A DNA stretch of 64,000 nt from Paraburkholderia sejongensis (GTDB taxonomy: Bacteria > Pseudomonadota > Gammaproteobacteria > Burkholderiales > Burkholderiaceae): positions 1 through 64,000 of the forward strand of contig NZ_JAJITD010000025.1 in the NCBI RefSeq assembly GCF_020880815.1, in the 5' to 3' direction. A program made the position numbers and the translations under genes. Positions 8,345-17,371 of the stretch are shown here, one piece after another; the stretch's first letter is position 1, and each line of letters opens with the position of its first letter. The notes under the pieces are model-generated. The model saw only the letters and a list, made by a program, of their open reading frames with translations. It was not told the origin of the DNA and did not search any database.

Positions 8345-9588
8345 GTTTGCCGGTGGCCCTCGACCCGTTTGCGATGAAACTACTTCCAAAGCAACTGCAC
8401 ACCCGCCTGCAATTACGCAAGAACTTGCGTCGCTCCAGCGGCTTTCAAATTGCCATCGCGCATCGCCTGCGACAGCTGAACCTCGAGGATTGGCGCACGG
8501 TAACCGCCGGACAAAGCTTTTATTTTTCGCCTGAATATCTGCAAATGATTGAAGCGGCTGGTCCGGCCAATCTCGAGCCGCGCTACGCGTTGATCTCGGA
8601 TGACGACGGACCGCGAGCCACAGTCTGCATGCAAATCGTCGAAGTGAACCTCGAACACTTTGGTGAACAAGGCAAGCGCAAAATTAAAGTGCCGCTCAAA
8701 GAGCGAATTCTTGTCTGCGGCAACCTGCTCAGTTACGGGCAGCACGGCGTTTGTTTCATGCCCGGCAGCGCTCCTGCGGAACTCTGGCCAGCCGTGGCGG
8801 AGGCACTCTATCGTACCCGCCGATGCGAAAAGCTGGATGGCCAGACCAACGTGATTCTGGTTAAGGACATTCTGGAGGCCGACAAGGTACCCAGTGCCTG
8901 CCTCGGGGAACTCAGCTATTCCGCCGTCGAAACCGAACCCAACATGGTGCTGACGCTACCCGAAGGCGTCCATACCCATGATGACTATCTTGCCAGTCTT
9001 GCGTCCAAGTACCGCAATGCCGTCAAGTCCCAGATCTACAAACCGTTCGATGCGGCTGGATTCCGGATCGAACGCCTCGAGAACGTGGCGCCGGTTGCCG
9101 CACATCTTCAAGATCTTTACCTGCAGACCCGCACCAATGCGAGCGTGCGCCCGTTTATGCTGGATCAGCAGTACTGGCCAGCATTAGCATTAGCTGCCGG
9201 CGCACGTATCACTTTCCACGTCGCGGTCAAGGGTAGTCATATTTATGGCTTCGTTGTCACGCTCAGGGATGCGGAGACGGCCGTGGTCTGGCACATCGGT
9301 TTCGATCGCGAAGCAGCCGCCACGGGGGTGCCGCTTTATCTGCGCCTACTGCATGCGTCGTTGACGCAGGCAATTGAGTTCCGCTGCCGACGCGTCTCTT
9401 TCGGCAGAACGGCGCTTGCACCTAAAGCGCGCATTGGCTGTCAGCCGGAGCCGATGCAGATCTGGGTGCGCCACCGCCAGCCTCTTCTCAACCAGGCCAT
9501 CAGCCCTTTGCTGCGACTGATCCAGCACGAAGAGGCGCCGGAATGTTTTCCTTTTAAAAAAGCAACGAAGCACTCTGGAGAGCTTTGA
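8341..9588 (+). CDS. Putative GNAT/FemAB-like acyltransferase
   Basis: About 415 residues, without signal peptide or membrane segments. The C-terminal half (roughly 215-370) has the pattern of BioF2/FemAB-like acyltransferases: SLASKYRNAVKSQ, a core strand-rich fold and IYGFVVTLRD...VVWHIGFD. Such domains transfer amino-acyl or acyl groups, sometimes to peptidoglycan precursors or lipids; no substrate can be assigned. The open frame overlaps the protease stop by 4 bases using a TTG start; an ATG at 8374 is an alternative. Neither has a strong Shine-Dalgarno, so translational coupling to the protease gene is likely. The lemA/protease/acyltransferase order suggests one envelope-related unit. 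Confidence 0.55.
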   Translation: MSLPVALDPFAMKLLPKQLHTRLQLRKNLRRSSGFQIAIAHRLRQLNLEDWRTVTAGQSFYFSPEYLQMIEAAGPANLEPRYALISDDDGPRATVCMQIVEVNLEHFGEQGKRKIKVPLKERILVCGNLLSYGQHGVCFMPGSAPAELWPAVAEALYRTRRCEKLDGQTNVILVKDILEADKVPSACLGELSYSAVETEPNMVLTLPEGVHTHDDYLASLASKYRNAVKSQIYKPFDAAGFRIERLENVAPVAAHLQDLYLQTRTNASVRPFMLDQQYWPALALAAGARITFHVAVKGSHIYGFVVTLRDAETAVVWHIGFDREAAATGVPLYLRLLHASLTQAIEFRCRRVSFGRTALAPKARIGCQPEPMQIWVRHRQPLLNQAISPLLRLIQHEEAPECFPFKKATKHSGEL

Positions 9589-9789
9589 GATTCATATAGC
9601 CGTAATGGGACTTCCACGCAGGAGCAAGATTGAGCAAGACAGGTTCGCATCCTGAAAGTCTCGAATGCTAGCTGGTTGCTCGCCACGTCATGGCGTGCAA
9701 CGCGCTTCGGGCCGTCGGCAACACAGCGCGGTGCTACCGCGCTTGCCGCTATATTCCACTCTCGAGCAACGGACACATAGCCTGCACAC

Positions 9790-10461
9790 ATGGCGACGTT
9801 CATGCAATTCGTGTTGCAACTGGAACAGGACCTCGAAGCGTTGCTGGTCCAGCATGGACCGTTGGCCTACGCCATCATCGGCGCGGTCGTCTTCTGCAGT
9901 GTCGGCGTACTGCCGCTCGTGATCCTGCCCGCGGACATGCTGCTGATTCTGTCCGGCGCGCTCGCCGCCGTCGGCGTGCTGCAGCCGTTGTGGCTCGCGC
10001 CGTTGCTGGTCGCGGCCGCGGTTGCCGGAACAGGATTTAACTATGCGCTGGCACGTGCCGTCGCGTCGGTCTGGAAACCGAAGCGCAGCGGCTGGATCGA
10101 AAAGGCCAGTGCGCGAACGCGTGCGCTCTATGCACGTCACGGCGCCGCGCTGCTGCTGTACTCTCCTTTCATTGCAATAGTCCGGGCGGTTGCACCCGCG
10201 CTCGCCGGCGCGACGAAGATGCCGTTTCGCCGCTTCGTGCGCTTCGCGACCGGCGGCGCGGTGATCTGGATATGCTCACTTGCGGGGCCCGGTTATTTTT
10301 TTGGCAACGTGCCATGGGTCCGCTCGCACCTGCCGGCGGCGATGGCGATCACGATCGGCGCGGGTGTCGTCGCGCTCGTCGTCAGCCTGCTGTGGCGAGG
10401 ACGGCGCCAGCGCCACGCCACCGACCCGACGCTGTCCGACGAAAAGTCTGGTTTCGACTGA
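9790..10461 (+). CDS. DedA/VTT-domain membrane protein
   Basis: 223 residues with about five hydrophobic segments and a DedA (SNARE-associated/VTT) domain. The acidic/proline re-entrant segment VLPLVILPADMLLILSGALAA and the arginine-containing YSPFIAIVRAVAPALAGATKMPFRRFVRF (about residues 123-151) carry the family's charged residues. DedA proteins are lipid scramblase or undecaprenyl-phosphate recycling flippases needed for envelope integrity. This is a divergent member. A basic C-terminal tail (WRGRRQRH) probably lies in the cytoplasm. The next gene starts 46 bases downstream on the same strand. Confidence 0.75.
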   Translation: MATFMQFVLQLEQDLEALLVQHGPLAYAIIGAVVFCSVGVLPLVILPADMLLILSGALAAVGVLQPLWLAPLLVAAAVAGTGFNYALARAVASVWKPKRSGWIEKASARTRALYARHGAALLLYSPFIAIVRAVAPALAGATKMPFRRFVRFATGGAVIWICSLAGPGYFFGNVPWVRSHLPAAMAITIGAGVVALVVSLLWRGRRQRHATDPTLSDEKSGFD

Positions 10462-10507
10462 CCGGCGACCCACGACCCGGCAGGCAACGCTGCTCGCGAG
10501 GAGACGC

Positions 10508-11539
10508 ATGAACCAGGGTCTGCTGAAATGCACATGTGCGGCCGTGCTCGTCACACTGCTTGCGTGGGGACTGTATGTCGGCCGCCCCGTGCTGGTGCCG
10601 ATTGCGTTCGCCATCATCGCGACGTACGTGGTCTTCGGTCTTGCCAACCTGCTGCGCCGCGTTCCCTACCTCGGCGCCCCCCTGCGGGACGGCCTGCGCC
10701 ACGCAATCGCCGCGACGCTGATGCTCTTCACGGTCTACCTGTCGGTCGACCTGCTGCTGTCCGACCGCGATCGGCTGATGGCCGTTGCGCCGAAGTACGA
10801 GGCGACGCTGCTCGTTTTGCTGACGAAATTCGCCGCGCTGCTGCACATCGAAACGGAGGCGAACTGGGCTGCGATCCGCCGCGATCTGTTAGCGAGCGTC
10901 AACGTGCAGGCGATCATGACCGCCACGCTGTCGTCGGTGTCGTCGCTGCTCGCGGCGATCATCGTTGTGCTGCTTTATGCGACCTTCTTTCTCATCGAAC
11001 ACGCGAAATACCGCCGCAAGCTCGTGAAATTCGCGGGCGGCTCGACGCGGATCGTGTCGATAATCGACGAGATCAACTCGAAGATCGGCATCTATCTCGC
11101 CATGAAGGCCCTGCTTGGCGCGATCCTTGGCATCGTGAGCTGGATCTGCATGCGGCTAGTCGGACTCGAATTCGCGGAGCTTTGGGCAGTGCTGATCGGC
11201 CTGCTGAATTTCATCCCCTATGCGGGCTCGTGGATCTCGGTCGCGGTGCCGACGTTGCTCGCCGCCCTGCAGTTCGGCCAGTGGAACGCGGCGCTCGTGC
11301 TGTTCATGTCACTCACTCTCGCGAACTTCGTGGTCGGCCATCTCCTCGACCCGTGGCTGATGGGCGGCTCACTGAATCTGAGCCCCGCGATTATTCTTAT
11401 CAGTCTGGCGGTGTGGTCGTCGATCTGGGGCATCGCAGGTGCCTTCCTCGCAGTGCCGATCACCGTCGGTCTGGTCATTGCGTTTTCCGCGTTCGAATCG
11501 ACACGTCGTTTCGCAGTTCTCCTGACCAACGATGACTAA
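10508..11539 (+). CDS. AI-2E family membrane protein
   Basis: 343 residues with the typical AI-2E (TqsA/PerM) topology: two or three N-terminal helices, a soluble helical region (about 100-190), then FAELWAVLIGLLNFIPYAGSWISVAVP. That NFIPYxGxxI segment and the later helices WLMGGSLNLSPAIILISLAVWSSIWGIAGAFLAVPI are diagnostic. Members export diverse small molecules or act as Na+/H+ antiporters; the AI-2 name is historical. The ATG used follows GAGGAG by 4-5 bases. Longer in-frame extensions upstream overlap the DedA gene and are unlikely. A second, different AI-2E gene lies convergently downstream. Confidence 0.85.
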   Translation: MNQGLLKCTCAAVLVTLLAWGLYVGRPVLVPIAFAIIATYVVFGLANLLRRVPYLGAPLRDGLRHAIAATLMLFTVYLSVDLLLSDRDRLMAVAPKYEATLLVLLTKFAALLHIETEANWAAIRRDLLASVNVQAIMTATLSSVSSLLAAIIVVLLYATFFLIEHAKYRRKLVKFAGGSTRIVSIIDEINSKIGIYLAMKALLGAILGIVSWICMRLVGLEFAELWAVLIGLLNFIPYAGSWISVAVPTLLAALQFGQWNAALVLFMSLTLANFVVGHLLDPWLMGGSLNLSPAIILISLAVWSSIWGIAGAFLAVPITVGLVIAFSAFESTRRFAVLLTNDD

Positions 11540-11611
11540 CCCTGTTCGCCCGTCGGGGACGAGCGATAGCTGTCAACACACGGAGCAAGCGCTTGCGGCG
11601 CCGGCCCCGCC

Positions 11612-12709
11612 TCACTCCTGTTCGTCGGTCACCTTCCCCGTCAACGCGCGCCGCGCCGCCTCCCCTTGCTCGTGCGAGCTCGCGTAAAACACCTTCGCGC
11701 GACCGATCACGATCTTCAGCGTCGCGATCACCGGCACCGCGAGAAAAATCCCCGCGACGCCGCCGAGCTGGTCGCCCGCGAGCAGGCCGACGATCACCAG
11801 GAACGGGCTGACCTCGACGCCTTCGCTCATCAGATATGGATTGAGCACGTAGTCCTGGAAAGTCCGGTACAGCGCGAAAAACACCACCAGCCACAGCAGA
11901 TGCGGGAAGCCGCTGAACAGCGCGACGACCAGCGTGACCGCGACCGCGGCAAGCGGCCCCGCGAACGGCACGAATTCGAGCAGCCCGGCGCCGACCGCGA
12001 GCAGAAACGCGTAAGGCACGCCGAACAGCGAGAACGCGATGCCGTAGAAGATCAGCGTCGCGAGCGACAGGAACAGCAGCGCGCGCACGTACTTCGACAA
12101 CAGCACGTTCACATCGTCGGTGATATCGCTCCACAGCACCCGCTGCTGCTTCGACAGCAGCGCGAGAAACGCGTCGCGCATCCGCGCGCCGTCCTTGACC
12201 AGCAGAAAACTCAGGATCGGAATCAGCACCAGGTAGATCAGGTTGCTGGCCGCGTGCACGACGCCCAGACCCAGGCTGCGCGCCATCGGTACCGCGTTGT
12301 CGGAGCCGGTCTCGATCTGGCTGCGCACGAAATCGGCGATCCGTTCGCGCAGCGGCTCGAGAAAATGCGGCAACGGCAGACGGTTCGGCACGTCGCTGCG
12401 CATCAGCGTCGGCAGTTGGGTGACCAGTTTGGTCGCCTGATCCTGCAGTTGCACGCCGAACACCGAGCCGACCACCGCGATCGCCGCGACGACGACGACG
12501 AACACCAGCGCGATCGACGCGACGCGCGGCACCCGCCGCGGCCGCACGCGCTCGACGAGCTGCACCATCGGGAAGATCAGGTAACTGAAGAACACCGCGA
12601 ACACGACCACCAGCACCGTGGTCGACGCGATATAGATGAGATAGAACAGCAGCGCAATCAGGGACGCGGTCCAGACTTTCCTGGCCGTGCTGACTTCGAA
12701 TCCCAGCAT
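11612..12709 (-). CDS. AI-2E family membrane protein, second copy
   Basis: 365 residues, same family as the convergent upstream gene but clearly divergent from it. Signature segments are LLEFVPFAGPLAAVAVTLVVALF and LNPYLMSEGVEVSPFLVIVGLLAGDQLGGVAGIFLAVPVIATL. Start chosen at an ATG preceded by AAGGAAG at 4-10 bases; the reading frame remains open upstream but without a comparable ribosome site. The C-terminus ends in a charged tail (EAARRALTGKVTDEQE). Transport substrate unknown. Only 72 bases separate its stop from that of the other AI-2E gene. Confidence 0.85.
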   Translation of the reverse strand: MLGFEVSTARKVWTASLIALLFYLIYIASTTVLVVVFAVFFSYLIFPMVQLVERVRPRRVPRVASIALVFVVVVAAIAVVGSVFGVQLQDQATKLVTQLPTLMRSDVPNRLPLPHFLEPLRERIADFVRSQIETGSDNAVPMARSLGLGVVHAASNLIYLVLIPILSFLLVKDGARMRDAFLALLSKQQRVLWSDITDDVNVLLSKYVRALLFLSLATLIFYGIAFSLFGVPYAFLLAVGAGLLEFVPFAGPLAAVAVTLVVALFSGFPHLLWLVVFFALYRTFQDYVLNPYLMSEGVEVSPFLVIVGLLAGDQLGGVAGIFLAVPVIATLKIVIGRAKVFYASSHEQGEAARRALTGKVTDEQE

Positions 12710-12867
12710 GGAACTTCCTTGTGTGGGCGCGATGCGCTGCCGGCGCAGGCACCAGCGACGGGCGAAGCCTTCCGCTAGCGTGACACCGGCGCACGCACCG
12801 GGTGCGGCTGCGTCGGGACCCGCCCGCATTTACCGGCCGGCAATGACCGGCCGGGGACAGCGCAACC

Positions 12868-13050
12868 TTACTGCTTCATCCGTTCGCGCATCGCATCGGC
12901 GGCTTCGAGCACGCGCAGCTGCATCCGGCCGGCGAGCTTTTCCGCCGCGCCTTCCGCCTGCTTCACGCGGTTGCGGGTGACCTTGCCGATCGCTTCCTTG
13001 ACCGAGCCCCGCAGTTCCTTCGCAGTACCTTCCATTCGATTCATATCCAT
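12868..13050 (-). CDS. CsbD-like stress protein
   Basis: A 60-residue, charged, cysteine-free protein starting MDMNRMEGTAKELRGSVKEA. The N-x-x-x-G-x-x-K-x-x-x-G-x-x-K-E-x-x-G-K-V pattern is the CsbD/YjbJ family signature. These small cytosolic proteins are abundant under general or osmotic stress, but their biochemical role is unknown. The start has a GAGGAAAG site 5 bases upstream. It is encoded 158 bases ahead of the AI-2E gene on the same strand, so co-transcription is possible. Confidence 0.8.
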   Translation of the reverse strand: MDMNRMEGTAKELRGSVKEAIGKVTRNRVKQAEGAAEKLAGRMQLRVLEAADAMRERMKQ

Positions 13051-13472
13051 CGCGCTTTCCTCGTAAGTTTGACTGTGGAGTTGCCTGCTGACGTTGCAAC
13101 GAAACAGCAAACGGACGGCGCGGCGCGCCGTTCCAACACACGAACCGCCTCGCGAGAGGCGTTCCGCGTCCAAGCAACCTGCTAATAAAAGCACATACCG
13201 TACCCGGTCGCTCGATCAGCAGCGGTTGACTGAACGAAAAGCCGGGAAAGGCGGCCGCAAAACCACGCCGGGCAGCGGGTTACGAACCGATGGACGAGAT
13301 GGAAAGGAGCGCGCGGGCGCGCGCGTCGCTGCACACGCGATGGGCATTTCCCACATAGTGAAAAACGCGATTGAAAAAATGGGGTTAACCCTTGTGCTTT
13401 TGACAAATTCGACGGGGCGGCAGGGACCACCTGCATCTGGCCCCTGCAACCGGCGCCGACCGCCCACCCCCG
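13051..13472. other. Intergenic region between csbD-like gene and valine cluster
   Basis: 422 bases with no convincing coding frame. It holds the csbD-like ribosome site and an AT-richer patch near 13360-13410 containing the palindrome GGGTTAACCC beside a run of A. That patch could mark the end of the valine transcript or a promoter, but neither is clear. Confidence 0.45.
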
Positions 13473-14660
13473 CTATTCGCCCAACCCCGCCAACGGATGC
13501 GCGTCGATGCTCCACGGCGAACTGAGAAATTGCCGGACCCGCTCGGGCCGCACGGCGGCGAGCGTCGCCGGCGACCAGCGCGGACGGCGGTCCTTGTCGA
13601 GCAGTTGGGCGCGCACGCCTTCGCGGAAATCGCCGTCGTCGATCGCCCGCTTCACCATGCCCAGCTCCATCCGGAAGCACTCGGCGAGCGTCATCTGACG
13701 GCCGCGCAGCAGCGCTTCGCGGGTCACGTACAGCATCGTCGGCGAATGCGCGGCGAGCGCGTCGTGGGTCGCCTGCAGCCATTGCCGCAACTCGCGCGGC
13801 GGCTCGCGTTCGAGATCCTGCCGCAGCGTCGCGACGATCCGCTCGACGCCCGAGCGGCGGTCGAAGTGGCGCAGGATCGGCTGCGTCAGCGCGGCGAGCG
13901 GCGGGTGCGGCACGATATTGCACGGCGGTTCGAACACCGCGCGCAGCGCTCGAACGGGCTCGCCGTCGTGCGGCATCCGCTGCAAGCGCTCTTCGAAGCT
14001 CGCGAGCCAGTCGGACGGCACGCACAGGTCGGCCAGTTTCAGTCGCACCGCGTCGGCGCCGCCCAGCGTCGCGCCGGTCAGCGCGACGTACAGCGCCAGC
14101 TCGGCCGGCATCACGTTCAGGAAATGGCTCGCGCCGACGTCGGGCAGCAAGCCGATGCGCGTCTCCGGCATCGCAAGCCGGCTGCGCTCGGTCACGACCC
14201 GCAGCCGCGCGCCCTGACCCAGCCCCATCCCGCCGCCCATCGCGATACCGTCGAGCAGCGCGACCACCGGCTTCGGAAACGTCTGCAGCGCGTAATCGAG
14301 CCGGTATTCGTCGACGAAGAACGCGAGCCAGCGCGGGTCGTTCGCGGTCGCGAGCCGATGCACCTCGCGCACGTCGCCACCCGCGCAAAAGCCCTTGTCG
14401 CCGGCGCCCCTGAGTACCAGCGCGACGATTCCGCTATCGGCGCGGCAGTGCTCGACCAGCATCGCGAGTTCGCGCACCATCGCGTGCGACAGCGCATTGA
14501 GCGCGGCCGGCCGGTTCAGCGTGATGATCGCGACGCGGTTGACGACGCGAAACAGGATCTCGCGCTCGGCTTCGGGCTTGCCGCGGGCATGCTCTGAAGG
14601 GTTGGTTGCCGGATCAGTCGCGCTGCCGGTCTCGAGCACGACGCTTTGCAGAGCGCTCAT
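13473..14660 (-). CDS. 3-hydroxyisobutyryl-CoA hydrolase / enoyl-CoA hydratase family
   Basis: 395 residues of the crotonase superfamily. It has the oxyanion-hole segments GAGDKGFCAGGDVREV (about 85-100) and MGGGMGLGQGARLRVV, then PETRIGLLPDVGASHFL with Glu166 and Asp174, the residue pair expected for HIBCH-type hydrolases. The length, longer than hydratases (~260), and the C-terminal extension (ECFRMELGMVKRAIDDGDFREGVRAQLLDKDRRPRW) also fit HIBCH. HIBCH releases 3-hydroxyisobutyrate from its CoA ester in valine breakdown. A GGAGG site lies 7 bases ahead of the ATG. Last gene of the cluster, 34 bases after mmsB. Confidence 0.9.
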   Translation of the reverse strand: MSALQSVVLETGSATDPATNPSEHARGKPEAEREILFRVVNRVAIITLNRPAALNALSHAMVRELAMLVEHCRADSGIVALVLRGAGDKGFCAGGDVREVHRLATANDPRWLAFFVDEYRLDYALQTFPKPVVALLDGIAMGGGMGLGQGARLRVVTERSRLAMPETRIGLLPDVGASHFLNVMPAELALYVALTGATLGGADAVRLKLADLCVPSDWLASFEERLQRMPHDGEPVRALRAVFEPPCNIVPHPPLAALTQPILRHFDRRSGVERIVATLRQDLEREPPRELRQWLQATHDALAAHSPTMLYVTREALLRGRQMTLAECFRMELGMVKRAIDDGDFREGVRAQLLDKDRRPRWSPATLAAVRPERVRQFLSSPWSIDAHPLAGLGE

Positions 14661-14694
14661 CGCCGTACCTCCTGCTGCGGGTGGTCGAGGTCGT

Positions 14695-15609
14695 TCATCG
14701 CGCGCCGCCCCCGCTGCCGGTACCGCCTTCGCACCGATACAGTTTGATTACCGCCGAAAAATCCAGCCGGCCCGCGCCGTTGCTGCTCATCGTCTGATAC
14801 AGCTGCTGCGCGAGCGCGCCGAGATAGACCGGCTGGCGCACGCTGCGCGCGGCATCGGTGGCGAGGCCGAGGTCTTTCAGCATCAGATCGGTGCCGAAGC
14901 CGCCGCTGTAGTCGCGCGATGCGGGCGCAGTGTCGATCACGCCCGGCATCGGGTTGTAGGTGTCCGAACTCCAGCACCGCCCGGTCGACGTATTGATGAT
15001 CGCGCCGAGCACCTTCGGATCGATCCCGAGCGCCTCGCCGAGCGACATCGCCTCCGCGACGCCGGCCATCGAAATACCGAGCACGAGGTTGTTGCAGATC
15101 TTCGCGACCTGGCCCGTGCCGCTGTCGCCGCAATGGACGATGTTCTTGCCCATCGCCGCCAGCACCGGCTTCACCTGCTCGAACGCGCTCGCGCTGCCGC
15201 CGACCATAAAGGTCAGCGTGCCGGCCGCCGCGCCGCCGGTGCCGCCGGACACCGGTGCATCGATGAAGCTGTTGCCGTGGCGCGCGGCGAGTTCAGCGAA
15301 CGCCTTCACGCTGGCCGGATCGATCGTGCTCGAATCGATGATCGGCACTCCTGTGGCAATCCCGGCGAGCACGCCGTCGTCCGCGCTCAGCACGCTGCGC
15401 ACGTGCGCGGCGGCCGGCAGCATCGTGATCACGCATTCGACGTCGCTCGCCGCCGTCTTCGGCGAGCCGCACGCCTGCGCGCCCGCGTCGACCAGCGTCT
15501 GCACCGCGGCCGCGCTGAGATCGAATACCTTCACCGCGTGGCCCGCTTTCAGCAGGTTCAGCGCCATCGGCGCGCCCATGTTGCCGAGTCCGATAAAGCC
15601 TATTTTCAT
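14695..15609 (-). CDS. mmsB: 3-hydroxyisobutyrate dehydrogenase
   Basis: 304 residues of the beta-hydroxyacid dehydrogenase family. KIGFIGLGNMGAPMALNLLKAG (residues 2-23) is the NAD-binding Rossmann motif, DAPVSGGTGGAAAGTLTFMVGG (118-138) the substrate-binding segment, and Lys170 in GTGQVAKICNN the catalytic lysine. It oxidises 3-hydroxyisobutyrate to methylmalonate semialdehyde, the substrate of the MmsA product encoded immediately upstream (54 bases). Length and motifs are standard. The last residues (CEGGTGSGGGAR) are a glycine-rich tail of no obvious function. Confidence 0.92.
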   Translation of the reverse strand: MKIGFIGLGNMGAPMALNLLKAGHAVKVFDLSAAAVQTLVDAGAQACGSPKTAASDVECVITMLPAAAHVRSVLSADDGVLAGIATGVPIIDSSTIDPASVKAFAELAARHGNSFIDAPVSGGTGGAAAGTLTFMVGGSASAFEQVKPVLAAMGKNIVHCGDSGTGQVAKICNNLVLGISMAGVAEAMSLGEALGIDPKVLGAIINTSTGRCWSSDTYNPMPGVIDTAPASRDYSGGFGTDLMLKDLGLATDAARSVRQPVYLGALAQQLYQTMSSNGAGRLDFSAVIKLYRCEGGTGSGGGAR

Positions 15610-15663
15610 GATGTCGTCTCCGTTTCCGGCTGCGCCGCACCGCGCGCTCTCGCCGGATATCGT

Positions 15664-17205
15664 TCAGCGCAGGCGGATCGTCGTGTTGACGCCGTCGTTC
15701 ACCGCATCGTCGTCGAACCAGCGCGCGGTCACCGTTTTGGTCTGCGTATAGAACTGCACGACCTGCTTGCCGTATGGACCGAGGTCGCCGAGCTTCGAGC
15801 CGCGCGAACCGGTGAAGCTGAAGAACGGCACCGGCACCGGGATCGGAATATTGATGCCGACCTGGCCGATATCGATCTCGCTCTGGAATTTGCGCGCCGC
15901 CGCGCCGCTTTGCGTAAACAGGCCGACGCCGTTGCCAAACGGATTGCGGTTGACGAGCGCGATCGCGTCGTCGAGCGTCGCGACGCTCAGCACCACCAGC
16001 ACCGGCCCGAAAATCTCGGTGCGATAGATTTCCATCTCGGTGGTCGCGTCGGCGAACACGGTCGGGCCGATGAAGTTGCCCTGCTCGTAGCCTGGCACCC
16101 GAACGTCGCGGCCGTCGAGCGCGAGCGTCGCGCCTTCGCGCACCCCCGACTCGATCAGACCGAGAATCCGCTGTTTCGCCGCGCGCGACACCACCGGGCC
16201 GACATCGGTGCCCGGCTCGTGGCCCGCGTTGACCTTCAGCGTCCTCGCCTTCGCGACCAGTTCCGGCAACCAGTCGCGCGCGGCGCCGACCAGCACCGCG
16301 ACCGAGGTCGCCATGCAGCGCTGGCCGGCCGCGCCGAACGCGGCGCCGGCCAGCGCGTTGAGCGTCTGCTCGCGATTCGCATCGGGCAGCACGACCGCGT
16401 GATTTTTCGCGCCCATCATCGACTGCACGCGCTTGCCGTGCTCGCTGCCGAGCCGATAAACATGGGTGCCGACCGCGGTCGAGCCGACGAACGAGATCGC
16501 CTTCACGAGTTCATGCGTACACAGCGCGTCCACCACCTCCTTGCCGCCGTGCACGACGTTCAACACGCCCTTCGGCACGCCGGCTTCGAGCGCGAGTTCG
16601 ACCAGTTGCATCGTCGAGAGCGGGTCCTGCTCGGACGGCTTCAGCACGAAGGTGTTGCCGCACACGAGCGCCATCGGGAACATCCATAGCGGGATCATCG
16701 CGGGAAAGTTGAACGGCGTGATGCCCGCGCAGACGCCGAGCGGCTGACGGATCGTGTAGGTATCCACACCACCGGCGACGTTCTCCGCGAATTCGCCTTG
16801 CTGCAACGTGCCGATCGAACATGCATGCTCGACCACTTCGAGGCCGCGGAAGATATCGCCTTCGGCATCGGGCAGTGTCTTGCCCTGCTCCGCGCACAGC
16901 GTCTTCGCGATACGCGGCATATGCTCGCGAATCAGCGCCTGATATTTCAGCATGATGCGCATGCGCGCGCCGATCGGCGTGTCCTTCCACGTCTTGAACG
17001 CGGCATGCGCGCTGCGCACCGCTTCGTCGACTTCGGCGGCGGTCGCGAACGGCACGCGCGCGAGCACCGCCTGGGTGGCCGGATTGACGATCTCGCGCCA
17101 CTCGGTGCTGGCCGATTCGACGAACTCGCCGTTGATCAGCAGCTTGACGGTCGCGACATCGCCAGCCGCGTCGCGGCCGGTCGGGTTCGAAGCAATTGCG
17201 TTCAT
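15664..17205 (-). CDS. mmsA: Methylmalonate-semialdehyde dehydrogenase (CoA-acylating)
   Basis: 513 residues of the aldehyde dehydrogenase superfamily. The catalytic cysteine is Cys297 within GAAGQRCMATSVAVLVG, the characteristic MMSDH context. CoA-dependent members also share the segment SFTGSRGSKLGDLGPYGKQVVQFYTQTKT near the C-terminus. It converts methylmalonate semialdehyde to propionyl-CoA, the last step of valine degradation, and may also act on malonate semialdehyde. The start follows AGGAGTG by 6 bases. An upstream in-frame extension of 37 codons lacks a ribosome site. It sits in the middle of a five-gene minus-strand cluster. Confidence 0.93.
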   Translation of the reverse strand: MNAIASNPTGRDAAGDVATVKLLINGEFVESASTEWREIVNPATQAVLARVPFATAAEVDEAVRSAHAAFKTWKDTPIGARMRIMLKYQALIREHMPRIAKTLCAEQGKTLPDAEGDIFRGLEVVEHACSIGTLQQGEFAENVAGGVDTYTIRQPLGVCAGITPFNFPAMIPLWMFPMALVCGNTFVLKPSEQDPLSTMQLVELALEAGVPKGVLNVVHGGKEVVDALCTHELVKAISFVGSTAVGTHVYRLGSEHGKRVQSMMGAKNHAVVLPDANREQTLNALAGAAFGAAGQRCMATSVAVLVGAARDWLPELVAKARTLKVNAGHEPGTDVGPVVSRAAKQRILGLIESGVREGATLALDGRDVRVPGYEQGNFIGPTVFADATTEMEIYRTEIFGPVLVVLSVATLDDAIALVNRNPFGNGVGLFTQSGAAARKFQSEIDIGQVGINIPIPVPVPFFSFTGSRGSKLGDLGPYGKQVVQFYTQTKTVTARWFDDDAVNDGVNTTIRLR

Positions 17206-17371
17206 GCTGACACTCCTGTGCGATGGCCGCGCGGCGGCCGGACAGCAATAAGAAAAAGGCAACAGTTCTCCCGCCCCGGATTCGCAACCCGAGTCCGGAG
17301 CTGGCGATTCAATCAAAGGCGATTAACCACGTAGATTCGGAACGTCGAATCAAAGCGCGCAATAACCACGC

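Noticed and set aside
13360..13400. GGGTTAACCC palindrome beside an A-run as a minus-strand terminator
   Set aside because: The palindrome can form only a 3-bp stem once a loop is allowed.
14395..16689. 764-codon plus-strand open frame across mmsB/mmsA
   Set aside because: Very high Arg/His/Ala content and antisense to two clearly conserved enzymes; a shadow of GC3 bias.
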